This document shows positions 35,938-46,051 of a stretch of DNA of 55,380 bases, piece by piece (within the stretch, counting starts at the first letter, position 1; the number at the start of each line of letters is the position of its first letter). The stretch comes from Paenalicyclobacillus cellulosilyticus (GTDB lineage: Bacteria > Bacillota > Bacilli > Alicyclobacillales > Alicyclobacillaceae). Location: the NCBI RefSeq assembly GCF_014647315.1, contig NZ_BMOY01000018.1:1-55380 (forward strand). The letters run 5' to 3'. Made by a program: the position numbers and the translations under genes. The notes under the pieces were generated by a model. It was not told where the DNA came from, searched no databases, and saw only the letters and a list, made by a program, of their open reading frames with translations.

Positions 35938-37130
35938 TGCAGGTGCGGCCCGGTGGCTTCACCGGTCTCGCCCGAGTAACCAATCAACTGCCCTTTGGCC
36001 ACCACCTGGCCCGCATGCACCATCACCCGCGAGAGATGGCCGAACACCGTTTCCACACCCCGGCCGTTGTCGATCAACACCCAGTTGCCGTAGCCGCCGC
36101 TGTTCCACCCGGCGTCGATGACCTGCCCGTCGTTGGTGGCGTACACCGGACTGCCGATAGGACAGGCGATGTCCACCCCGGGATGGAACTCATACCGCCC
36201 GCCCAAGATGCGGGGGCCGAACGGCGACGTGATGAAGTGGCTGTCGGTGGGCCACACCCACTCCCCTTGCGCGATGCCGTCGTTCGTCCCGCGCAGCGCC
36301 ACCTCCGGTTCCGCCTTGCGGATGGTGGCGGTGCCGACCACCTCCTGCCCCACCGCCCGGCCATTGATGTAGCGGATCAACACCCGTTGCCGCACCTGGC
36401 CCGGGGTGCCGCGGCGGATGACCCGCACTTGGCCGCGCGGCAAGCGGTCGGTGGCGACGTAGTGCACTGGGTACGGCACGCGGACCACGCGCACCGCTGC
36501 CGCCGTCGCGACCACATCGAGGAGTGGGTGCACATCCGCCTGCCGCCCGGCGGGCCGCACCGCATCCGCACCGAGGCTCCTTGCCACGCCGGGGATACGG
36601 AGAAACTCGGCGCGGCTGGCGAGCGGACGCGCATCCGGGTAGAGAATGGCGTGCACCGCCCGCCGCACGGTCTGGACGCGCAGCGCGCCGACGACCGCAG
36701 GCCGCACGCCGACGCGGCGGACAAAGTGAACCGACGTGACGCGGATCCCGGCGGGGATGAGCGCGCGCCGCACCTGTTGCAGCACCGTGTTCGCCGCTTG
36801 CAGATTGCGCGTGTATACCACCGGCCGCCCGTCGACCGTGATGGCCGCGGCCGGTACCGGGAGTTCCGCCACGCGCCGCCAGTCGTAGCCGGCCGGCACC
36901 GACGCATGCACCGGTGCAAACGCGATCGACAAACCGTACCCATCGGCAATGCTGCGCATGGCGGTGACGACGCTCGCCCGCGCGGGCACCATCCCGATGT
37001 AGCGGCCGTCGCGATACACTTTTTCCCATGCGGGAAGCTGCGTGAGGCAGTGTTCGAGGAAGATTGCGGCGCCGAGGAAGAACGCCAAGGCTGTCCAAGC
37101 CGCCAACACGATGCGAACGGCGATGCGCAT
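35886..37130 (-). CDS. M23-type peptidase with G5 domain
   Basis: This 414-residue protein has an N-terminal membrane anchor or signal (VRIVLAAWTALAFFLGAAIFL), a LysM-less middle region, a G5-like domain (PVHYVATDRLPRGQVRVIRRGTPGQV, in pieces) and a C-terminal M23 (LytM) domain. The M23 metal ligands are visible: HPGVDIAC (H and D) and the second histidine motif HLHYEV. It therefore probably hydrolyses or binds peptidoglycan outside the membrane. The ATG at 37130 has GGGAGGGATC, which lies in a 13-bp inverted repeat (37138-37176). Its 3' end overlaps helD. Confidence 0.88.
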   Translation of the reverse strand: MRIAVRIVLAAWTALAFFLGAAIFLEHCLTQLPAWEKVYRDGRYIGMVPARASVVTAMRSIADGYGLSIAFAPVHASVPAGYDWRRVAELPVPAAAITVDGRPVVYTRNLQAANTVLQQVRRALIPAGIRVTSVHFVRRVGVRPAVVGALRVQTVRRAVHAILYPDARPLASRAEFLRIPGVARSLGADAVRPAGRQADVHPLLDVVATAAAVRVVRVPYPVHYVATDRLPRGQVRVIRRGTPGQVRQRVLIRYINGRAVGQEVVGTATIRKAEPEVALRGTNDGIAQGEWVWPTDSHFITSPFGPRILGGRYEFHPGVDIACPIGSPVYATNDGQVIDAGWNSGGYGNWVLIDNGRGVETVFGHLSRVMVHAGQVVAKGQLIGYSGETGEATGPHLHYEVRLNGRPVSPTPYM

Positions 37131-37137
37131 CCGATCC

Positions 37138-37176
37138 CTCCCTGTTTGTCCCCGGCTGTATTCGACAAACAGGGAG
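37138..37176. promoter_or_regulatory. 13-bp inverted repeat reaching the M23 ribosome site
   Basis: CTCCCTGTTTGTC (37138-37150) and its exact reverse complement (37164-37176) flank a 13-nt spacer. On the minus-strand mRNA the downstream arm ends in GGGAG, part of the Shine-Dalgarno sequence, 7 nt before the ATG at 37130. If transcription starts upstream, the hairpin would hide the ribosome site; otherwise the repeat could be an operator. Confidence 0.65.
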
Positions 37177-37256
37177 AAAATCCTTCTTCAAACTCGGATT
37201 ACCATCTCTTACCGTGTCGCGCTCCTCTCGTTGCACCCCACGCCATCAACCGGCGT

Positions 37257-38198
37257 TCACAGGTCGTCGTGTTCATCGATGGCGCGGCGCAATTGCTCTG
37301 TGAACTCCAGCGCGGCGTGATACCCCATGCGTTTGAGCCGGTAGTTCATCGCCGCCACCTCGACGATGACCGCCAAGTTCCGTCCGGGCCGGACCGGGAT
37401 GGTCACCGCAGGCAAGTCGACGCCGAGGATGCGCTGCGTGTGCTCGTCGATGCCGAGGCGGTCGTACGCCACGTCGTCCCGCCACGCTTCCAGGTGGATC
37501 ACCATCGACACCTTCTTATGGGTGCGCACCGCCCCGGCGCCAAACAGGGTCATCGCGTTGAGCACACCGAGCCCGCGGATCTCGAGCAAATAGCGCAACA
37601 GCGGCGGCGCGCTGCCCACCAAGGTGTCTTCTCCCACCTGGCGGATGATGACCGCATCGTCCGCCACCAGCCGGTGCCCGCGCTTGATGAGCTCAAGCCC
37701 GGTCTCGCTTTTGCCAATCCCGCTCGATCCGGTGATGAGAATTCCGATGCCGTACACGTCGACGAGCACGCCGTGGATGAGCGTCTCCGGCGCCAAGCGG
37801 GCTTCGAGGAAGGTGGAGATCACCGAAGCCGCACGGGTCGTCACCATCGCCGTGCCGATGACCGGCAACCCGCGTGCCGTCGCCTCCTCCAACAGGACGT
37901 CGGGCGGTTGCTGGCCGCGCGAGACGACGATGCACGGCGTCTGTTCGTAGGAACAGAGGGCGAACAGGCGCCGCGCTTGCTCCCGCGGGTCCATGACGGC
38001 CAGGAACGACAGCTCCGTGCGCCCCAAAAGCTGAATCCGTTCCGCGGGGTGGTGCCGGAAGTACCCGGCGAGCGCGAGGCCTGGCCGGTTGATGTCCACG
38101 GTCGTGATCCGGCGCGTCAGGTCCGCGCCAGCATTGAAGATGTTCAAGCCCAGCTCATCGACCAACTCCCGCACCGTCACCGCTTTCTCCTGGGCCAC
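37257..38198 (-). CDS. hprK: HPr kinase/phosphorylase
   Basis: This 313-residue enzyme phosphorylates Ser46 of HPr and Crh with ATP or PPi and reverses the reaction with phosphate. It has the P-loop GSSGIGKS (157-164), a catalytic histidine in LIHGVLVD and the HPrK signature LEIRGLGVLNAMTLFG. The GTG at 38198 is preceded by GGGGGATGG. It stands between msmX and the M23 gene. The crh gene 12 kb away supplies one substrate; ptsH is not in this window. Confidence 0.97.
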   Translation of the reverse strand: MAQEKAVTVRELVDELGLNIFNAGADLTRRITTVDINRPGLALAGYFRHHPAERIQLLGRTELSFLAVMDPREQARRLFALCSYEQTPCIVVSRGQQPPDVLLEEATARGLPVIGTAMVTTRAASVISTFLEARLAPETLIHGVLVDVYGIGILITGSSGIGKSETGLELIKRGHRLVADDAVIIRQVGEDTLVGSAPPLLRYLLEIRGLGVLNAMTLFGAGAVRTHKKVSMVIHLEAWRDDVAYDRLGIDEHTQRILGVDLPAVTIPVRPGRNLAVIVEVAAMNYRLKRMGYHAALEFTEQLRRAIDEHDDL

Positions 38199-38227
38199 TG
38201 GCCATCCCCCGCTTTCCCCCGGATGCG

Positions 38228-38262
38228 CGTGAAGTGTGGAGCAGACCGCCCCACACTTCACG
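38228..38262. promoter_or_regulatory. 12-bp inverted repeat between msmX and hprK
   Basis: CGTGAAGTGTGG (38228-38239) and its exact reverse complement (38251-38262) are separated by 11 nt. It lies about 30 nt upstream of the hprK GTG and 50 nt after the msmX stop. No T-run follows on either strand, so it may be an operator or a Rho-type/weak terminator. Confidence 0.55.
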
Positions 38263-38312
38263 ACCGTGCGGCACCTTGTTCGCGTCCGCGCCTTGCCTTG
38301 CCGTGCATCCGG

Positions 38313-39458
38313 TCAGCGCACACCGGCCGCCGCCGGCGAGGTGCCGGCCACGCCGACCGCCTGTTCCGTCTCGGCGTCGAAGATGTGCAGCTTGTTCATG
38401 TCCATCGTCAGCTTGACTTCCGAGCCGGGCCGCGGATCGAAGCGCGCGCTGACGCGTGCCACGATGGGCTGGCCACCCTTGGTAAAGTGCAAGTACAGCT
38501 CGGACCCCATGTGTTCCACGACCTCGACGCGCCCGGTGATGGTCCCCTCGGGATAGGTGGCTTGGAACACCTCGTCCTCGTGCAGGTCCTCCGGCCGGAT
38601 CCCGAGCACGACCGGTTTGCGGATGACGCCCGCCTGGCGCAACGCCGGGTAGCGGCCCTCCGGCAAGCGGATGGAGATCTCCGGTGCCCGGAAGTAGATG
38701 CTGCCGCCCTCCTCCACCAGTTCGCCGCGCAGGAAATTCATCGCCGGCGATCCGATGAACCCGGCGACGAACATGTTCACCGGGTGATTGTACACCTCCT
38801 GCGGCGTCGCCACCTGTTGGATGACGCCGTCGCGCATGACGACAATCCGGTCACCCATCGTCATGGCTTCCGTCTGGTCGTGCGTGACGTAGATGGTCGT
38901 CGTCTGGATCCGTTGGTGCAGCTTGCGGATCTCCGCGCGCATCTGCACGCGCAATTTCGCATCCAGGTTCGACAACGGCTCGTCCATCAGGAACACCTGC
39001 GGCTCACGGACGATGGCACGGCCGAGCGCCACGCGTTGCCGCTGACCGCCCGAGAGCGCCTTCGGCTTGCGGTCGAGCAGGTGCTCGATGTCGAGAATGC
39101 GCGCCGCTTCCCTTACCCGCCGGTCGATCTCCGCCTTCGGGAACTTGCGCAGCTTGAGGCCGAACGCCATGTTCTGATACACCGTCATGTGCGGATACAG
39201 CGCGTAGTTCTGGAACACCATGGCGATGTCGCGGTCTTTCGGCGCCACGTCGTTCACGCGCCGGTCCCCGATGTACAGGTCGCCTTCCGTGATGTCCTCC
39301 AGCCCGGCCACCATGCGCAGGGTCGTCGTCTTGCCGCAACCGGACGGACCGACGAACACCACGAACTCCTTGTCCTGAATGTCGAGGTTGAAGTTTTTGA
39401 CCGCCACCACGTCACCCGGATACCGCTTCCAGATGTTTTGCAACAGTACGCGTGCCAC
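38313..39458 (-). CDS. msmX: MsmX/UgpC-type sugar ABC transporter ATPase
   Basis: This 381-residue ABC ATPase serves carbohydrate importers. It has the Walker A GPSGCGKT, the signature LSGGQRQRVALGRA and Walker B VFLMDEPLSNLDA, then the C-terminal TOBE/MalK regulatory domain with VVLGIRPEDLHEDE. No permease or binding-protein genes are nearby, which fits MsmX, a shared ATPase for several Bacillus sugar importers. The GTG at 39458 is preceded by GGGAGGATG. Confidence 0.93.
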   Translation of the reverse strand: MARVLLQNIWKRYPGDVVAVKNFNLDIQDKEFVVFVGPSGCGKTTTLRMVAGLEDITEGDLYIGDRRVNDVAPKDRDIAMVFQNYALYPHMTVYQNMAFGLKLRKFPKAEIDRRVREAARILDIEHLLDRKPKALSGGQRQRVALGRAIVREPQVFLMDEPLSNLDAKLRVQMRAEIRKLHQRIQTTTIYVTHDQTEAMTMGDRIVVMRDGVIQQVATPQEVYNHPVNMFVAGFIGSPAMNFLRGELVEEGGSIYFRAPEISIRLPEGRYPALRQAGVIRKPVVLGIRPEDLHEDEVFQATYPEGTITGRVEVVEHMGSELYLHFTKGGQPIVARVSARFDPRPGSEVKLTMDMNKLHIFDAETEQAVGVAGTSPAAAGVR

Positions 39459-39482
39459 GCTTCATCCTCCCATCCACACGCT

Positions 39483-39512
39483 TGAAAACGCTTCGGGTCT
39501 GGTTTCAGTATA
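39483..39512 (-). promoter_or_regulatory. msmX promoter with degenerate cre-like site
   Basis: A minus-strand TATACT (39512-39507) is followed by CCGAAGCGTTTTCA (39496-39483), which matches the cre consensus in its right half only. The site would cover the start of transcription. The -35 element is weak. Confidence 0.35.
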
Positions 39513-39553
39513 CCGAAGCCACGGCAGGCGTCCGACAGGCAACCTGCATGAAT

Positions 39554-40711
39554 TCACCGCATTCGGCGTAGGCAGGTCGCACTGGCCCCGGACCCGGAGC
39601 CCAATCCGCCGGCCTCGGTCTCCTCGCCCGCGAGCAGCGTCGCCAGCCACAGCGCCAGTGCCGCGTCGAAGTCGCGGATGTCATACCCGGTCTGGGCGCG
39701 AATGCGTTCAATCCGGTTCATCAAGGTGTTGCGGTGGAGATACAGGAGCCGCGCTGCCTCGCTCACGTTCAGGTTGGCGGCAATCAGCCCGCGCAGCGCT
39801 TCCGCGAGTTCCGGTGCCAACCGGACGTCGCCGCCCGGCGCTTGGGCGCGCACCATGTCGAGGAAAAGGCGGACCACCGGCGCCGGGATGGCCTGCAGCA
39901 GGTGGGCCACAGGGTTTTCTCCCCACACCACCACCTTGCGCGCGCCTTCCGTCCACAACCGGCTGCGCCAGGCCGCGACCGCGGTCGCGAGCCCGAGATA
40001 CGCATCCTGCGGCTGAAGCACCGGCGCGCCGACGAACGCCGCGCACGCGGCGAACGCCTCGGCGGCCAACGTCTCGATGAACGCGGTCAGCCCGTCCATG
40101 ACGCGTGCGTCCTCCACATCATCCAGCGGCCAGAACAAGAGCGCTGCCTGCGCACCGTCCGCCGGCTGTCCGCCACGGCGGGCGTGCCGGCCTTGTCCGC
40201 CCGTGCCGCCGGGAACCCAACCCAGCCAGGCGTGGCTGCGCTGCGCCAACGCCACCTCCCGCACCGCCGCCGCCAACTCGGCGCGCGACGCCGGTTCCGC
40301 CGCACCCGCCGGCCCGATGTGGAGCACGACAAACCGCCCCGGACCCGGGCCGTCCCCGGGCATCGGCTCGGTGGGCGCATGGCCTTCTGCGATGCGGCGC
40401 AGCAGCGCCTCATCCGGCAGGTTCACCAGTTCCGCCAACCAAGCCCGCACCCGTTCCCGCCACCCGCGCCCCTCTGCTTCCGCCAGCGCCCGCAGCGTCC
40501 ACGACAACGCTGCGCGCAGGCGGCGGTCCAGGTCGGGCGGCTCCACCACCGCAAAGTGGACCTCATCCAAATGCACGCACCACGCGCGGCCGCGCCGCCA
40601 CCAGTCCCCCACCCTGCGCCTGGCCGGCGGAGCGGCGTACCGCTCCACCGCCACCGCTGCCTCGGCGATGTCCGCCCAAGCCAGGAGCGGATCGTGCCAC
40701 CATGCGTTCAT
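39554..40711 (-). CDS. PucR/CdaR-type regulator
   Basis: This 385-residue protein ends with the PucR-type helix-turn-helix domain ([21 protein letters not shown], then [20 protein letters not shown]). The N-terminal 300 residues are GC-rich and hard to assign, though the middle part resembles the variable region of CdaR/PucR proteins. Its ATG overlaps the uvrA stop as ATGA, so it is translated from the uvrA transcript. Effector and targets are unknown; a link with repair is possible only by position. Confidence 0.82.
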   Translation of the reverse strand: MNAWWHDPLLAWADIAEAAVAVERYAAPPARRRVGDWWRRGRAWCVHLDEVHFAVVEPPDLDRRLRAALSWTLRALAEAEGRGWRERVRAWLAELVNLPDEALLRRIAEGHAPTEPMPGDGPGPGRFVVLHIGPAGAAEPASRAELAAAVREVALAQRSHAWLGWVPGGTGGQGRHARRGGQPADGAQAALLFWPLDDVEDARVMDGLTAFIETLAAEAFAACAAFVGAPVLQPQDAYLGLATAVAAWRSRLWTEGARKVVVWGENPVAHLLQAIPAPVVRLFLDMVRAQAPGGDVRLAPELAEALRGLIAANLNVSEAARLLYLHRNTLMNRIERIRAQTGYDIRDFDAALALWLATLLAGEETEAGGLGSGSGASATCLRRMR

Positions 40712-43644
40712 GCGGTCGTCTCCTGCCGTTCCGCAGTGGTCTGCCGTGCCGCAACGGACTGCCGTGCCGCCGCTTCCTGTGCGGCGGCGGCCGCCTGCCG
40801 TTCCGCCGCGGCCATCCGGGCGCGATCCCGCTCCAGAATGCGCCGCAAGAAGCGGCCGGTGTGGGACTCCGGCACGGCGCAGACCTCCTCCGGCGTCCCG
40901 GCGGCGACCACCTGGCCGCCGCCCTCGCCGCCCTCCGGGCCGAGGTCGATGATGTAGTCGGCCGTCTTGATGACGTCCAGGTTGTGCTCGATGACCACCA
41001 CCGTGTCGCCGGCGTCCACCAGCCGGTGCAGCACGGTGAGCAGGCGCTCGATGTCGGCCACGTGCAACCCGGTAGTCGGTTCGTCGAGGATGTACAGGGT
41101 GCGGCCGTTGCTGCGCCGGTGCAGTTCGGAAGCCAGCTTCACCCGCTGCGCCTCGCCGCCGGAGAGCGTCGTCGCCGGCTGGCCGAGCCGCATGTAGCCG
41201 AGGCCGACGTCGACCAACGTCTGCAGCTTGCGTTGGATACGCGGGATGGCATCGAAGAACGCGAGCGCGTCCTCGATGGTCATATCGAGCACCTCGGCGA
41301 TGTTCTTGCCCTTGTACCGCACCTCGAGCGTCTCCCGGTTGTAGCGGGTGCCCTTGCACACCTCGCACGGCACGTACACGTCCGGCAAAAAGTGCATCTC
41401 AATCTTGATGATGCCGTCGCCCCGGCACGCCTCGCAGCGGCCGCCGCGGATGTTGAAGCTGAAGCGGCCCTTTTTGTACCCGCGCATCTTCGCCTCCGGC
41501 GTGGCGGCGAACAGGTCGCGGATGTCGTCAAACACCCCGGTGTACGTGGCGGGGTTCGATCGCGGCGTTCGCCCGATGGGCGACTGGTCGATGTCGATGA
41601 CCCGGTCGAAGTGCTCGAGGCCGTCGATGCCGTCATGCTGGCCCGGCCGCACCCGGGCGCCGTTGAGGTCGCGCGCCAGCGCCTTGTACAAGATCTCGTT
41701 CACCAACGTCGACTTGCCGGATCCCGACACGCCGGTGACGCAGGTGAAGACGCCGACGGGGATCCGGACTGTGACGTCCTTCAGGTTGTGCTCGCGCGCG
41801 CCGCGCACCGTGAGAAACCTGCCGTCGCAGCCCCGGCGCGCCGCGGGCACCGGGATGAAGCGCCGCCCCGACAGGTACTGGCCGGTCAGGGATTGCGGAT
41901 CGGCCATGATCTCCTGCGGCGTCCCGGCGGCGACCACCTGGCCGCCGTGCACCCCGGCTCCCGGTCCCATGTCGATGATGTAGTCGGCGGCGAGCATCGT
42001 GTCCTCGTCGTGCTCGACGACAATGAGCGTGTTGCCTCTGTCCCGCATCTGTTCCAGGGTGCGGATGAGCCGCTCGTTGTCCCGCTGGTGCAGGCCGATG
42101 CTCGGCTCATCCAGGATGTAGAGCACCCCCACGAGGCTCGAACCGAGTTGGGTGGCGAGGCGGATGCGCTGCGCCTCGCCGCCCGACAGGGTGCCGGCGG
42201 CACGCGAGAGGGTCAGGTACTCCAGGCCCACATCGCGCAAGAAGCCCAGACGGGCCCGGATCTCCTTCAGCACCAGGCGGGCGATGGCCTCCTCTTTCGG
42301 TGTCAACTGCAGCGCATCGAAAAACTGGATCGCCTCCGCGACCGACAAATCGGTCAGCTCGGCGATGTTCTTGCCGCCCACGCGCACCGCCAGGCTCTGC
42401 GGCTTCAGCCGCCGGCCGCCGCATGCCGGACACGGCTTGCTGCTCATGAACTCCTCGATGAATTCGCGGATGCCCTCCGACGCCGTCTCCCGGTACCGCC
42501 GCTCCAGGTTGGGAATGACGCCCTCGTAGAGGACCTCCGCCGTCTTCACCTGGCCGAAGTCGTTCTCGAACGTGAAGCGGATGCGCTCGCCGCGGCCGTA
42601 CAGGATGCGATCCAGTTGCTCCCGCGGCAGCTGTCCCACCGGCGTGCAGGGGTCTATCCCGAACGTCTCACACGCCGCCAGCAAAAGCTGCGGGTAATAC
42701 GTGGACGTCGACCCCGCCCACGGCACGATGGCCCCGTCCACGATGCTCTTCGACCAGTCGGGGATGATGAGTTCCTCGTCGATCTCCATGTTCACGCCCA
42801 ACCCGGAGCACGCCTCGCAGGCACCGTACGGGCTGTTGAAGGAAAACATCCGCGGCGAGAGCTCTTCCACGCTGAAGCCGCAGTCCGGGCAGGCCAGGTT
42901 TTGGCTGAACAAGATCTCCTCCCGCCCCACCACGTCCGCGATGACCAGGCCGCCGCTGAGCGACAGCGCCGTCTCCAGGGAGTCGGCGAGGCGGGAGGCC
43001 ACGTCCGGCTTGAGGACGATGCGGTCCACCACCACCTCGATGGTGTGCTTGCGGTTCTTCTCCAGCTTGACGGGCTCCGACAGGTCCCGCACCTCGCCGT
43101 CGATGCGCACCCGCACGAACCCGTTCTTCGCGATGTCTTCGAGCAGCTTCTGGTGCTCGCCCTTGCGCCCGCGCACCACCGGCGCCAGCACCTGCAGCCG
43201 CGTCCCCGGCTCGAATTCGAGCAGCCGGTCGACCATCTGCTCCACCGTCTGCGAGGCGATGGGGATGCCGCAGTTGGGGCAGTGCGGGCGTCCCACCCGC
43301 GCGTACAAGAGCCGCAAGTAGTCGTAGATCTCCGTCACCGTGCCCACCGTCGAACGCGGGTTGCGGCTGGTCGTCTTTTGGTCGATGGAGATGGCGGGCG
43401 ACAACCCGTCGATGGCGTCCACGTCCGGCTTGTCCATCTGGCCGAGGAACTGGCGCGCGTACGCCGACAGCGACTCCACGTACCGCCGCTGCCCCTCCGC
43501 GTAGATGGTATCGAACGCCAGCGACGACTTGCCCGATCCGCTCAAACCGGTGATGACGACGAACTTGTCGCGCGGAATGGTGACGTCGATGTTTTTCAGG
43601 TTGTGGGCGCGCGCGCCTTTCACCACGATGGCGTCGTGACGCAT
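40708..43644 (-). CDS. uvrA: excinuclease ABC subunit A
   Basis: This 978-residue ABC-type ATPase finds DNA damage for nucleotide-excision repair. It has two ATP-binding cassettes (GLSGSGKSS near 33 and [15 protein letters not shown] near 645), two signature motifs ([17 protein letters not shown] and [16 protein letters not shown]) and zinc sites, CPNC...C and CEACRGDG. The second ATG (43644) gives better spacing to AAAGGGG than the first (43650). It follows uvrB after about 170 bp on the same strand. Confidence 0.98.
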   Translation of the reverse strand: MRHDAIVVKGARAHNLKNIDVTIPRDKFVVITGLSGSGKSSLAFDTIYAEGQRRYVESLSAYARQFLGQMDKPDVDAIDGLSPAISIDQKTTSRNPRSTVGTVTEIYDYLRLLYARVGRPHCPNCGIPIASQTVEQMVDRLLEFEPGTRLQVLAPVVRGRKGEHQKLLEDIAKNGFVRVRIDGEVRDLSEPVKLEKNRKHTIEVVVDRIVLKPDVASRLADSLETALSLSGGLVIADVVGREEILFSQNLACPDCGFSVEELSPRMFSFNSPYGACEACSGLGVNMEIDEELIIPDWSKSIVDGAIVPWAGSTSTYYPQLLLAACETFGIDPCTPVGQLPREQLDRILYGRGERIRFTFENDFGQVKTAEVLYEGVIPNLERRYRETASEGIREFIEEFMSSKPCPACGGRRLKPQSLAVRVGGKNIAELTDLSVAEAIQFFDALQLTPKEEAIARLVLKEIRARLGFLRDVGLEYLTLSRAAGTLSGGEAQRIRLATQLGSSLVGVLYILDEPSIGLHQRDNERLIRTLEQMRDRGNTLIVVEHDEDTMLAADYIIDMGPGAGVHGGQVVAAGTPQEIMADPQSLTGQYLSGRRFIPVPAARRGCDGRFLTVRGAREHNLKDVTVRIPVGVFTCVTGVSGSGKSTLVNEILYKALARDLNGARVRPGQHDGIDGLEHFDRVIDIDQSPIGRTPRSNPATYTGVFDDIRDLFAATPEAKMRGYKKGRFSFNIRGGRCEACRGDGIIKIEMHFLPDVYVPCEVCKGTRYNRETLEVRYKGKNIAEVLDMTIEDALAFFDAIPRIQRKLQTLVDVGLGYMRLGQPATTLSGGEAQRVKLASELHRRSNGRTLYILDEPTTGLHVADIERLLTVLHRLVDAGDTVVVIEHNLDVIKTADYIIDLGPEGGEGGGQVVAAGTPEEVCAVPESHTGRFLRRILERDRARMAAAERQAAAAAQEAAARQSVAARQTTAERQETTA

Positions 43645-43818
43645 GGTCATACCCCTTTGCTCGCATCCGCCCCGGCCTGCGGCTGCGCCGGCGCTGACAC
43701 GAACACTTCAGCGCGGCCCGGGGCGGACGCTCGTCCTTTGTAGCATGACTCGCTGCGAAGACGGCTTGCAGGCATCGATGAACAAGCGATGAGCCGTCGA
43801 TGCACGGAGTCCGCCGGG

Positions 43819-45813
43819 TCAACCGGCGCGCTCGGAGAGCTCGATGATGAGGTCGCGCAGTTGCGCCGCGCGTTCGAACTCGAGCGCCTTGGCGGCATCC
43901 TTCATCTCCTTCTCCAGCTTGGCGATGAGCGACCGCCGCTCCTTCGGCGACAACTGCTGTGCCTGCGCGGCGACGGAGACGTAATCCGACTTTTCCTCCG
44001 CCGCGCGCGTCGCCTCAATCACGTCCCGCACCGCCTTCTGCACGGTCTGGGGCGTGATCCCGTGCGCCTCGTTGTACGCGATCTGCTTCCGGCGGCGCCG
44101 CTCCGTCTCCTCGATGGCGATCCGCATCGATTCGGTGATGGTGTCGGCGTACATGATGACGCGTCCGTTGGCATTGCGCGCCGCCCGCCCGATGGTCTGG
44201 ATGAGCGACCGCTCCGCCCGCAGGAACCCCTCCTTGTCGGCGTCGAGGATGGCCACGAGCGACACCTCGGGCAAATCGAGCCCCTCCCGCAGGAGATTGA
44301 TGCCGACCAGGACGTCGAACACGCCGAGGCGCAGGTCGCGCAGGATGACCATGCGCTCGATGGTCTTGATGTCCGAGTGCAGGTAGCGGACTTTGATGCC
44401 CAGTTCCTTCAAATAATCCGTGAGGTCTTCCGCCATCTTTTTGGTGAGCGTCGTCACCAGCACCCGTTCGTCGCGGCGGATGCAGGCCTTGATCTCGCCG
44501 ACCAAGTCGTCGATCTGGCCGCGGACGGGCCGGACGATGATCTCCGGATCGACGAGACCGGTCGGGCGGATGATCTGTTCCACAATCCGCTCCTGCTTTT
44601 CGAGTTCGTACGGCCCCGGCGTCGCCGACACGTAGATCACCTGGCCGATGCGCGCTTCGAACTCCTCGAACGTCAACGGCCGGTTGTCGGCGGCCGACGG
44701 CAGCCGGAAGCCGTGTTCGATGAGCGTCAGCTTGCGCGTCCGATCCCCGCCGTACATACCGCGGAGCTGCGGAATGGTCACGTGCGACTCGTCGATGAAC
44801 GTCAAAAACCCTTCCGGGAAGTAGTCGAGCAGGGTGTGCGGCGGTTCGCCCGCCGCCCGCCCTTCCAGGTGGCGCGAGTAGTTCTCGATGCCCGAGCAGA
44901 ACCCCATCTCGAGCATCATCTCGATGTCGTAGTTCGTCCGCTGCTCGAGCCGCTGTGCCTCGAGCAGCTTTCCTTGCGCGCGCAACTCCGCCAGGCGCTC
45001 CGCCAATTCCTCCCGGATACGGTCAATCGCCCGCTCCAGGCGTGCGCGCGACGTCACGAAGTGGGAGGCCGGGAAGATGGCGACGTGATCGCGCCGACCC
45101 AACACCTCCCCCGTAAGCACGTCGATCTCGGTGATCCGCTCAATCTCGTCCCCCCACAACTCGATGCGGATGGCCTGCTCGCCGCGGGAGGCGGGGAACA
45201 CCTCGATGACATCGCCGCGCACGCGGAACGTGCCGCGCGTGAAGTTGATGTCGTTGCGCTCATACTGCATGTCGACCAACCGGCGCAGGATGCTGTCGCG
45301 GCTCTTCTCCATCCCGACCCGCAGCGACAGAACGTGTTCCTTGTACTCCGCCGGGCTGCCGAGGCCGTAGATGGCCGACACGCTGGCCACGACAATCACG
45401 TCGTTGCGCTCCAACAGCGCGGCCGTGGCCGAATGGCGCAGCTTGTCGATCTCGTCGTTGATCTTCGCGTCCTTCTCGATGTACGTATCGGTGGCCGGGA
45501 TGTACGCCTCCGGCTGGTAGTAGTCATAGTAACTGACGAAATATTCAACCGCATTATGCGGGAAAAACTCCTTAAACTCCGCCGCCAGTTGGGCCGCCAG
45601 GGTCTTGTTGTGCGCCAGCACCAACGTCGGCCGGTTCAAGCGTGCAATCACGTTCGCCATGGTGAACGTCTTCCCGGAACCGGTCACGCCGAGCAGCACC
45701 TGATGGCGCAACCCGCGCTCCACCCCGTCCACCAGCTGGGCGATGGCTTCCGGTTGATCGCCTTTCGGGGTGTAGTCCGAAACCAGTTCAAACCGCCCCG
45801 GCAACGGCGCCAT
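43819..45813 (-). CDS. uvrB: excinuclease ABC subunit B
   Basis: This 664-residue helicase-like subunit loads onto damage with UvrA and then recruits UvrC. It has the Walker A GVTGSGKT (42-49), the beta-hairpin [12 protein letters not shown], helicase motifs with [14 protein letters not shown] and QTIGRAARN, and the C-terminal UVR motif ([20 protein letters not shown]). The ATG at 45813 is preceded by GAGGGTGAGG; an earlier frame start is rejected. A LexA box lies upstream, and uvrA follows. Confidence 0.98.
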   Translation of the reverse strand: MAPLPGRFELVSDYTPKGDQPEAIAQLVDGVERGLRHQVLLGVTGSGKTFTMANVIARLNRPTLVLAHNKTLAAQLAAEFKEFFPHNAVEYFVSYYDYYQPEAYIPATDTYIEKDAKINDEIDKLRHSATAALLERNDVIVVASVSAIYGLGSPAEYKEHVLSLRVGMEKSRDSILRRLVDMQYERNDINFTRGTFRVRGDVIEVFPASRGEQAIRIELWGDEIERITEIDVLTGEVLGRRDHVAIFPASHFVTSRARLERAIDRIREELAERLAELRAQGKLLEAQRLEQRTNYDIEMMLEMGFCSGIENYSRHLEGRAAGEPPHTLLDYFPEGFLTFIDESHVTIPQLRGMYGGDRTRKLTLIEHGFRLPSAADNRPLTFEEFEARIGQVIYVSATPGPYELEKQERIVEQIIRPTGLVDPEIIVRPVRGQIDDLVGEIKACIRRDERVLVTTLTKKMAEDLTDYLKELGIKVRYLHSDIKTIERMVILRDLRLGVFDVLVGINLLREGLDLPEVSLVAILDADKEGFLRAERSLIQTIGRAARNANGRVIMYADTITESMRIAIEETERRRRKQIAYNEAHGITPQTVQKAVRDVIEATRAAEEKSDYVSVAAQAQQLSPKERRSLIAKLEKEMKDAAKALEFERAAQLRDLIIELSERAG

Positions 45814-45939
45814 GCGCCTCACCCTCTTCCGCCGTGCGTGCTCGGAACATCCTTGCAACCTCCTTGCGGCCGCTCCATGCAGACGGAACGCGTGGAAGCA
45901 TACCGCATAAGGATTATGTTATCACGCAGGCGAACAAAA

Positions 45940-45955
45940 CGGAACACGCGTTCCG
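45940..45955. promoter_or_regulatory. LexA (DinR) box upstream of uvrB
   Basis: GGAACACGCGTTCC (45941-45954), in a 16-bp C...G palindrome, fits the Bacillus LexA consensus CGAACN4GTTCG (GAAC-N4-GTTC core exact). A CATAAT lies downstream on the minus strand (45918-45913) as a candidate -10. uvrBA is SOS-controlled in Bacillus. Confidence 0.75.
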
Positions 45956-46051
45956 GGGCGGCGCGGCGGATGCCCCCGCGCGACAGCCCAGGGGCTGCCG
46001 TGCTGCCGTGGCCTCTCCGCTTTGGCGGCGCGGGCAGGTGCGTCCGGGCGC

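Noticed and set aside
35937-39485. 1182-codon open frame on the plus strand
   Set aside because: Antisense over the M23 gene, hprK and msmX; no domains or ribosome site.
40105-43743. 1212-codon open frame on the plus strand
   Set aside because: Antisense over uvrA and the PucR gene, a shadow of high GC content.
43651-43818. Separate LexA box or promoter for uvrA
   Set aside because: No GAAC-N4-GTTC core and no good -10/-35 pair in the uvrB-uvrA gap.
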